The notes under the pieces: generated by a model | Told to the model about the DNA's origin: nothing | The model's input: the letters and a program-made list of their open reading frames with translations, nothing else | Database searches by the model: none | Assembly: GCA_021014325.1 (NCBI GenBank) | Contig: CM037472.1 | Coordinates: forward strand, 2,294,001 to 2,358,000 | Length of the DNA stretch: 64,000 nt | Origin: Plazaster borealis | Taxonomy: Eukaryota; Echinodermata; Asteroidea; Forcipulatida; Labidiasteridae | Direction of reading: 5' to 3' | Translations under genes and position numbers: made by a program | Shown: positions 1 to 13,200 of the stretch, piece after piece | How positions within the stretch are numbered: position 1 is the first letter of the stretch | Layout: the number at the start of each line of letters is the position of its first letter

Positions 1-589
1 ATTTTCTCTATTCCACAATCAAATTTCATTTCATTTGTTAATTTCACAAGTAAGGATACAGATGTACAATGATAAAAACAATCAAGAGGACACAACCTGA
101 CCAGCAAAAAAGGTAGCACCCCTGAAGGATTTTTAAAAAAAAGTCAATTTAATTACTATCAGTTTGATCTCCTGATGCTACAATTTAAGAAACAGACAAA
201 CATGAAAGGCATTAAATATAATAGTCACATGGCTTGGAGAAAAAGATACAAAATTGTACAGTGTAAAAACATCAAATTACAATTATAAAAAGCACAAAAT
301 TCACATACAAAAAAGGAAATGATATACAAAAACACTCAAAGCACTGTGAGTTATTTGGAGTAAAAACAAGCAAGGTATTTGCTTATTTATTTTTTATTTA
401 AAACCATATTTAATGAGGGTGATCCATCCAGCACAGCTGATCATTTGGGGCCCTCACATTATATAAAAATACAACAGAGAGACAAGACTTTGGCAGAAAG
501 TGCATAAAAAGGGAAATAAAAAATAAATGTCAATTTGCTATGCATCATCTTAATGACTTTTGCAGGGTGGGATCGACCCACTTTCTTAC
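1..589. other. AT-rich sequence after the last visible ABAT exon
   Basis: No exon of the expected ABAT C-terminus (GDP..., GVxLGGCG, IRFRPTL-type motifs) is seen on the minus strand. It is probably intron; the remaining ABAT exons would be left of the window. Confidence 0.5.
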
Positions 590-757
590 CCCGTGAGGAG
601 CAAACTCCTTCTTGAAGTAGTACCCTCCTGTCAACATCTTCTTACTGAAGCAGACAAAATCTGGTGCTTCAGGAAGATCCCAGGCCTCATGCGCCCAGAA
701 CGTCCCTGTGGCAAGGCAGCCTGTCTGTATCTCGTCCACAATGAAAGATGCACCCAC
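590..757 (-). CDS. ABAT: ABAT exon with the PLP-binding lysine
   Basis: A 168-nt exon (56 codons), the last ABAT exon inside the window. The acceptor ends TTATAG and the donor is GTAAGA. It encodes the aspartate-containing VDEIQTG strand and the SKKM motif, whose second lysine is the Schiff-base residue in vertebrate GABA transaminase. The frame stays open past the donor for about 14 codons to a stop near 545, but that tail does not match the family and is taken as intron. Confidence 0.93.
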
Positions 758-1162
758 CTATAAGAAGTTAATAATAATAATAATGCACAAAATAGTTAAT
801 GGCTTGACGTTTCGACCCTAGAAGAGTCTTTTTCGAAGGCTAAATGACAACACAATACACATGAACAGGTATATAAGTGTAACATAAGCAGTCAAGTGGA
901 AATACATTAATAGAGAAAGAGAGAGAGGCAGAAAGCACACAGAAAAAGCAAGGGGTAAACAATGAAGAGGGAGACAAGGGTTGGAGGGAAGGGGCTGGTT
1001 TGACCACAAGAAGTTAACGCAAATAATGCAATTAACACAAATAATATTCTTTATCCCGATGCAAATTTCACATCTACTAAATCGTTGCAGTACCCGCTAC
1101 TCAAGTGTAGGATTCGAACTGCCTCGCTACGGGCAAGCTCGATGGGTTAGTGGTAAGACATC

Positions 1163-1205
<43 letters not shown>

Positions 1206-4200
1206 AATAATAAAGCATTTACATAGCGCCTTATGATTGTCCTCAAAGCCATTTCACAAAAATACATAAATCAGCATTTATATATTACAGAAAGTACACA
1301 CACACACACAATTTTCAATATGCAGACTAAGCAATCAAAATACATCCACATCAAGAGTGGCAAAGGTTGTGGGTTTGAATCCCACCCAAGTAATATTCCT
1401 GTGGATTTTTTTACAGTACTTCCGCCAATTTTGACGCTCATGTCGCTGAACATTATTGCCCGGTCACTGGGCCATTTCATTCATTCCTTAAGCAGAGCAG
1501 AGCCCTGTATTATGTAAAATGCCATGCATTTTATTCTGTAAGTTACTACTTTTTTTTTTAGAAATTGCAAATAAAAATTCTAGAAACAATTACTGCAGTC
1601 AAGGCACACACAAGTTCAAAGCTGACTTCACAAACTTTAATTTGGTCATAACTTGAACTTTCACAAAGGTTAAGGTCATGTGATATGCATTGTAACCAAT
1701 ACAAATGTAGTATTCAGAAGATTGGGCAAATTTAATTGACCCTGGACACTGCTGAAAAGGTTAAGCCATCTCAGCTCCCTGGGGATTGAGTACATATAGC
1801 CTTTTCTGCCAAGTAGAAATACAAGAATCACAAGAACCATCTCTGCCCTCACTGGTACCAAATTACCCTAGGGTGCCGAGAAGCAATTAAGTGTCTGCTC
1901 ATGAGGACACAAGTGTCATGACCGGGATTCAAAACCACACCCTGATGACTAAGCCACCAGATCTTGAGTCTGGTGCACACTACACCACTCTCGGCCATGA
2001 CATCCTGTTATAGTAGAGGAGGATTTCATAGACAGGGCATATATGCAGAGAGCTGCTAAGCAGACTGCTTAGTATTAATAATAACACTGCAGTCTTTCAT
2101 GGCTCTGCTAAAGCAGAAAGTATTGCTTAATGGTTTACTGCTAAGCAAAAATGAGCAGGACACCATCAGTCACAGACATGACATAGTATTTTAGCTTGTT
2201 ATTCTGGTAAGCAAAATTGAGTTAAGCAGCTCTTTGAAATTGGGCCATGGTTTGCTTATAAATCTCTTTGATTTCTTGGCCATACCTCTTTGCATATACT
2301 CTGGAGTTGTTTGAAGAAGTAGGGTGTGGCATGGTTGTCTCCACCCTCACCTTGTATAGCCTCAATGATGACACTGACAACTGGTTCACCTTTCTCTTTC
2401 ATCCTCTCAACCTGAGAATACACCTGCAAGGCAATTAGGCAATAAATCTCTATCAATGAAGAAGAAACAGGTGCAAGGGACACGCCTATTTTTAACCTGA
2501 GCATATTCTGTAAGGCAATTAGGCAATACATCTATATCAATGAAGAAGAAACTGGTGCAAGGGACATGCCCTTCTTCAACCTGAGCATACACCTGTCATG
2601 ATCACCTGTAACGCCCCCTAAAAAAACAAAAAAGTCTGCCAAAATAAAAAAAGAAGAAAAGTTCCGCCCTAAATATATATTAAAAATGCACAAGACAAAT
2701 AATAAGTGCAAAAATTGACCAAATAGCTTGAATTGGGCCTTCATTTCCAAATTTTTTCCAACGTCCCCTACTTTGCTGCGCGACAGGCGGCACTTACACT
2801 TTCATATTTGCCTTTGCACCCCCCCCAACAAAATAACAAAGAAAACCTGAGAATAAGACTTGACCTCCGACTTGTAAAAAATTAAGAATGTTGCCCAACT
2901 GACGGGCATGTTGTCATTAAATCTATGTGACGGACGCACACATTCGGGCGTGATTGGCAAATAGTTCGATTTTTTTCTCGTTTTCGATATGCGCGAGACT
3001 TGCTCGCGAGATTACCTCAGCTAGACACCTGTCTTCCTCAGCACGGTTCTCCTGTTGGTATTGATCGAGGGGATACTGAAGCCTTGGGAAGGGGGCAATG
3101 GGCCAATCCAACGTGGGTATATCAATCCTGTGGGCAATCTTAGAGTGTGATAAGGAAAGTGTGGCTGTACATTGGGGTAGGAAATAAAGACAAAGAAATT
3201 ACTCAAAGTTGAGAAGAACAAATGGGAAAGATATCCAGTCCTGGTGCTTAAAGGTATTATACAGGATTGGTGAGGATAAAAAACATCACTGTTTAATTTC
3301 AGAATGAAAGCTTACTGATTATGAAGTTCATACTAGAACCATTTTTTCTGTGAAATATTTCCCTCTGAAATTAAGTCTAATCGAGAAAACTGTGTCTCAA
3401 AACTTTAAAAACAGCTGTTGCAACCAAAATTAAGGACAATGTGTTTCACAATTTTCACAGGTTTGTTATTTCATGTATATGGTTGATCACACAAAACAAG
3501 AACAGTGTGTGCGACTATTTTGTCAGCTCTACCAAATCTGTATGGAAATTCAAAAATGAACTAAACTTAATCCATTCAAAAATGTGCAGACCCATATATT
3601 TGAAATCTGATGTCATTGGGTATTTTTGGATGTCTACAATCTTTGCACTTCGGGAAGGGTATCAAAAACCAAGGTATTTTACACCTTTTTAAAGTGAGGT
3701 TAGAGACTTGTTATTTGTTTTCCTTTTTCATAAAGAATTTATCTGTTGGAAAATGGGTGCATCTCAAAACTGAATTTGACCTTAGAGCCCCTCTTTAAGG
3801 ATTTTATGGAAAGGTTTTGCTCTTACCGACTGTTCTGCCATGGAAAGACCCTTGAAATGACAGCACGCTGTATGGAGGATTTCCAGGTTGCTGTTTGGTA
3901 AATAAAAATGTGCTTAATCTTAGTTAGCTTTTTAGGATAGGGTTTCCTTAATGTACTGCTTTGCTGGTTGGAAACGGAAAAATAATATCCGCTTTCAAAT
4001 GAAAGTGGGGGTCGAAAACAAAACATAATATAACAAGTATAATTTAACTGGATAGAAAACATTAATAATAAAACAGCATTTATATAGCACATTATGGATC
4101 ACAGATCCTTTGATGCACTTTACAATTTAAAAAAGTTATAATACAAAGATACACAAGAGACAATAAATACCACACCAGCTGTATACAATGATTAAGTATA

Positions 4201-7200
4201 AAATACTTTCAATGACTAGGAAAACTCCAAACTGAAGGAACTGCGGGCCCCATTCGATGAAAACACGGCTGGTAACACTTACAAGGCAACATTATAAAAA
4301 TACATAACACAATACATTAGACGGCGAGAAAAGTTACAAATCAAGAAATTCAACAAACATGACTTCATTAAAAGCTCCTCAGCATAAACACTGTTAATTT
4401 GGGTAAGGTTATCGTACCTTGTTTAGAAGACAAGTTTCAAGATCCTCTTGTGTAGGTGGTCCTCCTCGTTCCTTGGTCTGTGAAGAAGAAACAGATGAGA
4501 ACACTTGAAAAAACTTTACAGGGCTCCAATTTGGGGTACAAATCCACAAGATTGTAGAGCTTAATAAGCTCAAAATCTTTACTGGACAAGGGCTTGATTT
4601 CACAAAAAGCTGAGATTGATCTTACTACAAGTCACTCTTAATTGCTAAGCAAGGATTGACAAAACATCTCTTTGTCAACTAGCTCTTTGACAAAACATCT
4701 CCTCTTCCACTAGCTCTTTGACAAAACATCTCCTCTTCCACTAGCTCTTTGACAAAACATTTCCTCTTCCACTAGCTCTTTGACAAAACATCTCCTAATC
4801 CACTAGCTCTTTGACAAAACATCACCTCTTCCAATAGCTCTTTGACAAAACATCTCCTCCTCCACCAGCTCTCTGAAGTAAACTTCTCCTCTTCCACTAG
4901 CTCTTTGACAAAGCATCTCCTCTTCCACTAGCTCTTTGACAAAACATCTCCTAGTCCACTAGCTCTTTGACAAAACATCTCCCCTTCCACTAGCTCTTTG
5001 ACAAAACATCTCCTCTTCCACTAGCTCTTTGACAAAACATCACCTCTTCCACCTGCTCTTTGACAAAACATCTCCTCTTCCACTAGCTCTTTGACAAAAC
5101 ATCTCCTCCTCCACCAGCTCTCTGAAGTAAACTTCTCCTCTTCCACTAGCTCTTTGGCAAAGCATCTCCTCTTCCACTAGCTCTTTGACAAAACATCTCC
5201 TCTTCCACTAGCTCTTTGACAAAACATCGCCTCTTCCACTAGCTCTTTGACAAAACATCTCCTCTTCCACTAGCTCTTTGACAAAACATCTCCTCCTCCA
5301 CCAGCTCTCTGAAGTAAACTTCTCCTCTTCCACTAGCTCTTTGACAAAGAATCTCCTCTTTCACTAGCTCTTTGACAAAACATCTCCTCTTCCACTAGCT
5401 CTTTGACAAAACCTCTCCCAGTCCACTAGCTCTTTGACAAAACATCTCCTCTTCCACTAGCTCTTTGACAAAACATCTCCTCTTCCACTACCTCTTTTAC
5501 AAGACATCTCCTCTTCCACTAGCTCTTTGACAAAACATCTCCCCTTCCACTACCTCTTTTACAAAACATCTCCTCTTCAACTAGCTCTATGACAAAACAT
5601 CTCCTCTTCCACTAGCTCTTTGACAAAACATCTCCTCTTCCACTTGCTCTTTGACAAAACATCTCCTCTTCCACTAGCTCTTTGACAAAACATCTCCTCT
5701 TCCACTAGCTCTTTGACAAAACATCTCCTCTTCCACTACCTCTTTGACAAACATCTTCTCTTCCACTAGCTCTTTGACAAAACATCTCCTCTTCCACTAG
5801 CTCTTTGACAAAACATCTCCTCTTCCACCAGCTCTTTGACAAAACATCTCCTCTTCAACTAGCTCTTTGACAAACATCTCCTCTTCCACTAGCTCTGTGA
5901 CAAAACATCTCCTCTTCCACTAGCTCTTTGACAAAACATCTCCTCTTCCACTACCTCTTTTACAAAACATCTCCTCTTCATAACTAGCTCTTTGACAAAC
6001 ATCTTCTCTTCCACTAGCTCTTTGACAAAACATCTCCTCTTCCACTAGCTCTTTGACAAAACATCTCCTCTTCCACTAGCTCTTTGACAAAACATCTCAT
6101 CTTCCACTAGCTCTTTGACAAACATCTGTCTTCCACTAGCTCTTTGACAAACAAGTCACTGTCCACTAGCTCTTTGACAAATATCTCATCACCCACTAGC
6201 TCTTTGACGAACATATTATCATCAATTAGCTCACAAACATCTTATTGTATTTCTGTCTCACAAAGTTTCAAAATCTACTCAGGTTGAGAACTATGTTCAC
6301 GAACTAAAAAAATATCACAAATGTCACGATCAACATGGCTGGTACTCACCCTATACCACATGTATGTTTGCTTGAGAGCATGTTCTACTGAGCATGCTCC
6401 ACACATCATTGTTTGTACATGTTTTAAACCTTTCGGGGCAACCTGTAAACAAAATAATAAAAACAAATTCTCTTATACATTTTGTTTTTGAAATCTCAAA
6501 TTTAACAACATAAAGTATTATTGAGTCTTATTTTGGCTCCAAACACTTGAAATTGAAGAAACATTCAATTGTTCCATACCCTAACCATCCCAACCCATCA
6601 GATTCCAACTGCATGTTTTGTTTGATACTTTTGAACAGATCACCAGAGCAAGAACTGGCAATGTTTTCTTCTTGTAGCCCCCACACCAAGAGAGGCTAAA
6701 CACAAACAGCACTAGATTTTGATGCCAACAATATTTTTTGCATAATATGCATATCTTGTTATTTTGAAGTGATAATTTTCCATATTAGAATCCCAACCTT
6801 TGTTTCAAGATACATGTATGTGCTAGTTACCTGATCATGCTTTATAGTATCAGGCATACCACCATAATCAGAGTCCAACAGTTTGGGTGTTGAGTTACTG
6901 CATGGTGTTGGACTGAGGACTGCACTAGTAAACTGGTTATGCTTTACCTGGGATCAGGCATACCACCATAATCAGAGTCTAACAGTTTGGGTGTTGAGTT
7001 ACTGAATAGTGTTGGACTGAGGACAGCACTAGTAAACTGATTATGCTTTCCCTTACAAAAAAGTTCTATAGAATTCTATAAAAAAAAGCTATAGAATTTC
7101 TATAAAAAATTCTATAGAAAAATGTATAGAATATCTATACAAAATTTCTATACAAATTCTATACAAATTCTATACAATCTCTATAGAAAATCTAGGTTTC

Positions 7201-10200
7201 TTTAGAATTTCTATAGAATTTCTATACGATTGTATAGAAACTTGGGCCACTTTTCTAAAGAATTTCTATAAGAACAATGTATAGATTTCGATAGGACAAT
7301 GTATAGAATTCTATGTTTATATTTCTATCGACAAAATGTACATGTTCAATGGAACAATGTATAGAGTTTTATAGAACATAGTTCTATAGAACATCCTGTA
7401 GAATAATTTATCAATTTATTGATGTCAATTTCCCGTTTTATGTCCACATTAAGCCCGTTATAATTAGTTTAAGTAATTAGTGTATCATTATACGTTGTTA
7501 ATTCATATTTAGTAGTTATGTTATTTTATTTATGAAACTACCTACATTCTACAGTCATTGTAACCTATATACTTCTTACTGCACACCATGTCATATATAT
7601 ACGGTCCAGAATCCATAGACTTTGTAGTCATAGTTAAACCTTTTTAATTAAAACTGTTCAATTTTTAAATCACCTTGTGCAAAGTACAAATCATTTGTTG
7701 TGCTTCTGATGTACTTGTTTTTTTAATAGACAAATGTGAACATAAAAGTACAAAAACTAACATTAAATATAACTAAATTCAACCAAATTGTATGAAATTT
7801 ATTAAGAAAACTCACAAACTTTTACTTCTAAGCCCCGCCTACAAAATTTGCATAATGTCAACGTTGGCCCAATGTATAGAGTAATATAATACAATGTACA
7901 GAGTTCTATAGAACAATGTATAGATTAGAGTTCTATAATACAATGTACAGAGTTCTATGTTTATAGTTCTATATAACAAAATATACATGTTCAATGGATC
8001 AATTTATAGAGTTTTATAGAACGTAGTTGTATAGAATATCCTGTAGAAAAATGTATCAAGTTCTACAGAGAAATGTATAGAAATAGAACGTGAAGAGTCG
8101 TTTATTTGGACATGGCTTTAACTTTATAAATAGTTTTTTAAAAAACTCTCCACATTGTTGTACAGTCTATATACTTTCCTATAAATTGTTCTAATGAATT
8201 CTATGAACTTTTCTAATGAATTTAATACATTGCTGGACTTTTCAGTTGCTAGGACTTGTCAGTGATCTGACCAAAACCACTGCTGAAGCCATTAAACCAG
8301 ACATGGCTTTAACTTGATAAATAATTTTGTAGAACTATCCGCATTGTTCTACAGAAGTCTTTATTCTCTCCTATAAATTGTTCTAATGAATTCTTTGAAC
8401 TTTTCTAATGAATTAATACATTGCTGGACTAAAATGTACATATTTATTGTAGACAAAATTAAACACAATTACAACCCAAATAATACAAAATACAAATTAA
8501 AATGTGTTAGTTGATTCACTTAGTTTGCAGCTCAGTTTTAAACTACATGTATCAGTAATAAATCTTTGATAGACATTTTTCTACTTTGTATAATTGTATT
8601 AAATATTTTCTGTACTGACAATTTGCTTCAATTTTTGGTAGAATTCTATAGAAAATTTTCTCTATAGAGAATTTGCTTTCTACATTGGTAGAATTCTATA
8701 GAGAATTTTCTCTAAAGAGAATTTGCTTTCTACAATACTTGGTAGAATTCTATAGAGAAGTTTCTCTATAGAGAATTTGCTCTTACTGATTTCTATAGAA
8801 ATCTATTAAACATTTTCTCTACTGACAATTTGCTTCAATATTTGATAGAATTCTATAGAGATTTTTCTCTATAGAGAAGTTGCTCTTAGATTTCTATAGA
8901 AATCTATTAAACATTTTCTCTACTGACAATTTGCTTCAATATTTGATAGAATTCTATAGAGAATTTTCTCTATAGAGAAGTTGCTCTTAGATTTCTATAG
9001 AAATCTATTAAACATTTTCTCTACTGACAATTTGCTTCAATATTTGGTAGAATTCTATAGAGAATTTTCTCTATAGAGAATTTGCTTTCAATACTTGGTA
9101 GAATTCTATAGAGTTGCTCTTATTATTTCTATAGAAATCTATAGCAAATCATTATTCTATAGATTTTGTTTTTACTTTCTATAGATTTTCACAATTTCTA
9201 TAGAGATATATAGACCTCTATAAACCCTTCTATAGAGTTCTATAGAACTTTTTTGTAAGGGTTACATGGGATCAGGCATACCACCATATAATCAGAGTCA
9301 GTCCAACAGTTTGGGTGTTAAGTTACTGCATGGTGTTTGACTGAGGACTGCACTAGTAAACTTATTATGCTTAACATGGGATCAGGCATACCACCATAAT
9401 CAGAGTCCAACAGTTGGTTGTTGAGTTACTGAATGGTGTTGGACTGAGGACTGCACTGGTAAACTGATCATTCTTTTAAATGGAATCAGTCATACCACCA
9501 TAATCATAGTCCAACAGTTTGGGTGCTGAGTTACCGTATTGTGTTGCACTTTGTAAGACTGAAGGAGGATCCTAGTAAATCAGTACAGAGAGTTATGGAT
9601 AATAAATGTGACCCACCACCCCAAAACCAGGCTGAAGTCAAAATTTTTCATATGAGAGATTTTTATACTGTTGGATTGCTAGCGCTTTAAGCTTTAAAAT
9701 GAGCTATAGTGAACGCAAATAGGTGGTATACTTTTGAAGTTACATCTTTTTGAAGTTAGGAAGTGTCAAGGGATGCTTTTGAGAAAATGAGCACAGAAGT
9801 CGTTTATAATTAATTATCATACATATTGGGCCCCCAATTTACCTTAGCAACCACCTAATTTTAATTCATGAATGCAGACCCTTTTAACCAACTTGAAATT
9901 TTAATTTCATGCCGATAATGACAGTTCAATCGCTTTATTATTATTATTATTATTATTATTATTTTTTTTTTTTTTTTTTAAATTAATGCTGTATCTTGAA
10001 ATGGCATTTGCCGACTTCCGCCTGGTTTTGGCGTGGTGGATCACAAATTTTGTAACACCAATAGTCTACTTGCTTCTAACAAGTTCAGGTTGAGGCAGGG
10101 CATTCCTGCAACCCTTTAGCCAGTCTTCCTCTAGGTCCATGCACCCTTGATAGGGTTGGGTGAATCTAATTGAAATTGGCCAATGTTTGAAATCACCAAG

Positions 10201-13200
10201 TTACTCAAATGGGCAACTTTTAGGGACACTAGGTGGCAGCAGACAAGGTAAATCTGTTGTTCTCCGGAATGTGCGCATGCTTAGAACTACCTATAAACAA
10301 TGGGAATTGACCTGGAACAATCTGCTGCCACCTAGCTTTCCAAAGATTGGTAAAATTTTCGTACCGAAACAAGAGCATTGAAAAGATCCGTAGGGTATTC
10401 TTTGGATGGTTTCACGGCTAACGCTGGTCTGTTTGCAAATAAACTCTGTAAGTATAAAAAAATACATTTTGATCATCAGATATGGGTACGAAGAGTCTCA
10501 AAAGTTGGGCATGCTCTACAGGCGTGAAAAGAACGTTCCCGTTAGGCATGCCCGCAACCCAGTGGACCAAAAGAACGTTCTGCTGGACCGTGTCACCTGC
10601 CCTACGGGAACAATTCTACATGAAGGAATATGCGCGTTAGCTTTTGGAACGTTCCATTGGATTGCTCTGGCGGTCCAATGGAACAGTCCAAAGCCAGTGA
10701 GTTGTACATCATTTAGAATGTTCCATCATTCGGATTTTTTAGACACTCCCAAAATCAGTAGTGGAAAAAAATAGTTGAACAAGTTATTTGGTTGGCAACT
10801 TTTTTGTAAATTATTGTCACATATCTGATTAAAACAAGGTCAAAATGAGAGACAGTTTCTTTATCACAACCACATTTAAGTAACGTTTAAATATGATGAA
10901 TCAGAATACAAGTTGAAGTTACAAAATGCTTAATTCACAGCGATACAGGCGCGAAAAGAACGTTCCCGTTAGGCATGCCCGCAACCCAGTGGACCAAAAG
11001 AACGTTCTGCTGGACCGTCTCACCTGCCCTACGGGAACAATTCTACATGAAGGAATATGCGCGTTAGCTTTTGGAACGTTCCATTGGATTGCTCTGGTGG
11101 TCCAATGGAACAGTCCAAAGCCAGTGAGTTGTACATCATTTAGAATGTTCCATCATTCGGATTTTTTAGACACTCCCAAAATCAGTAGTGGAAAAAAATA
11201 GTTGAACGAGTTATTTGGTTGGCAACTTTTTTGTAAATTATTGTCACATATCTGATTAAAACAAGGTCAAAATGAGAGACAGTTTCTTTATCACAACCAC
11301 ATTTAAGTAACGTTTAAATATGATGAATCAGAATACAAGTTGAAGTTACAAAATGCTTAATTCACAGCGATATCTACACTCATCAATGGGCAATACAATA
11401 AAGCTAAAATCACTATATTGAACAATCTACATCAATCTGCAACGTTAAACTCTCAATGTATTTACCAAGTTGGCAGGGTTTTTGACTACATCAAGAATAG
11501 CTGGATGATTGTAACCTGAAAACAGAAAGAATCAACAGTGATCATGAGACTTTTCTTTATAGGCATCATACACGTTTGGTAATGACTCTGATAATTAGTG
11601 GCAATAAAAACTTACTTGGTAAGATGAAAAGCAGCTTTGGATAGTATAATGCATTTTAAAATAATTTTCACTTTGAAGTACTGCGTATGGAAAAATATAT
11701 CACTTTTTATCCCCCAAAACATTTGAATCTGAGAAGCGTTACGCGTAACTCTTCTCAGAGTGTGTTTTCCACTGCAGATTATGTTTTTCGTGGGTGGACA
11801 TAACCGCTCAAGATTTTCGGCAATATTATCTCAAAAACACTACCACCTTTTTAAATGAAATTTTCACAGGTTAGTTTTATGGTATATGTTTGAAACAAAC
11901 ATTAGGCTCCAATTACCAAACGTGTACGATGCCTTTAAACCTGCAAAGAGGGACGTTGTCAGCACATGCTGACATATTTAAATATTTCCATTGTGCTAAC
12001 CACATCGTACACACTTGTCAGCTCATTATGCCATGATTTCCTAAGCAAAGCTGCACATACATGTAGACATCACAAAGCGCTGTACAGTTAAAATAATAAC
12101 TTGTGGATTTTTTAACTATAAGAAATATAGATAAAAAGCAGTCAAAACAAAAGACAAGTAATTAAAAATTAGCAAAAACAATTAAGTTATAAAAATGTGA
12201 TTCTTAAAAAGATGTTTTTTTCAAATAAGTTTTAAACATTCAAGGGTAGGGGGAGGCAAATTTTGTGAATGATCAATCGCCATAGTATTTAGTTTTGCCA
12301 AGAAGATGTGGAGAGCAGAGTGCGTGTAGTTGATTTGATACTTAGTAGTTCACAAAGATAATAACCTAGAGCAATTCCCTACAAGACACAACATTTTTAA
12401 TTCCAAATGCTTATTTACTGGAAGCCAACATGTAAACTTTTCTGCACTGGAGTATTATGCTGAAATTTGTCCATTGATGTTTTTTTTACTTTTGAAAAGG
12501 CTTAGGGGAAAAAAGCTTGCTTATTGTAGTTCAAAGTGACCTAATACAAGACTGACCTTACAATCTGCAAGTCAAAGGCATGCAGACTATGGAACAGTGA
12601 AACACTATTGAAATACACACTCACACAACTCTTATATGGTGTTTATTGGCAGAAGTGGATGCTATGCTTGAACGAAGTTCAGAAACTTTGCTCGATGCTA
12701 AAAAAGCTTCTCGAGAATGAACAACAAAAGAAGTTGACCCGATAAGTTGGAATATAATGATTTCGATTACTGGTCTTATTTCAATTGAAAAGATCATTCT
12801 TGAAGTGCAGGTTGTTTAGTGTTATAACATTGTTATGCTGTTGAACTGAATCAATTCAGGGGGAACAGGTAACCTCTAGTTGATCCATCCATTAGAGGGG
12901 TTTAAACTTGTGGGAGAAAGCCTGGCTTATTTTGTATCTCAAACAACAACGACCTCCCAATTATATAATTACATCATGTTTTGGGTTTTTCTTTCTTCTT
13001 TGGAGGACTTTTCACCTGTAACAACAATACAAATTGATGCACTACCAAGAGTGACTTTGCTATACACTAACTTACTTGACAAAGGCAGGATCAATGAACA
13101 CTGTCAAATTGCAACACATAATTTCTATTCAATGGATTCACACACAAGCTAATGGTTTCCAAAATGGTGAAGAATTATAATAAGAATAAGAGTTAGAATA

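Noticed and set aside
4651..6235. CRISPR array, because of the regular 31-bp repeats
   Set aside because: The repeats are contiguous with no unique spacers, and the sequence is an intron of an animal gene.
10081..10150. Minus-strand peptide [11 protein letters not shown] as the missing ABAT exon
   Set aside because: It resembles the region before SLLSVAPKG only loosely, has no acceptor, lacks NRPALG, and runs into a stop shortly after.
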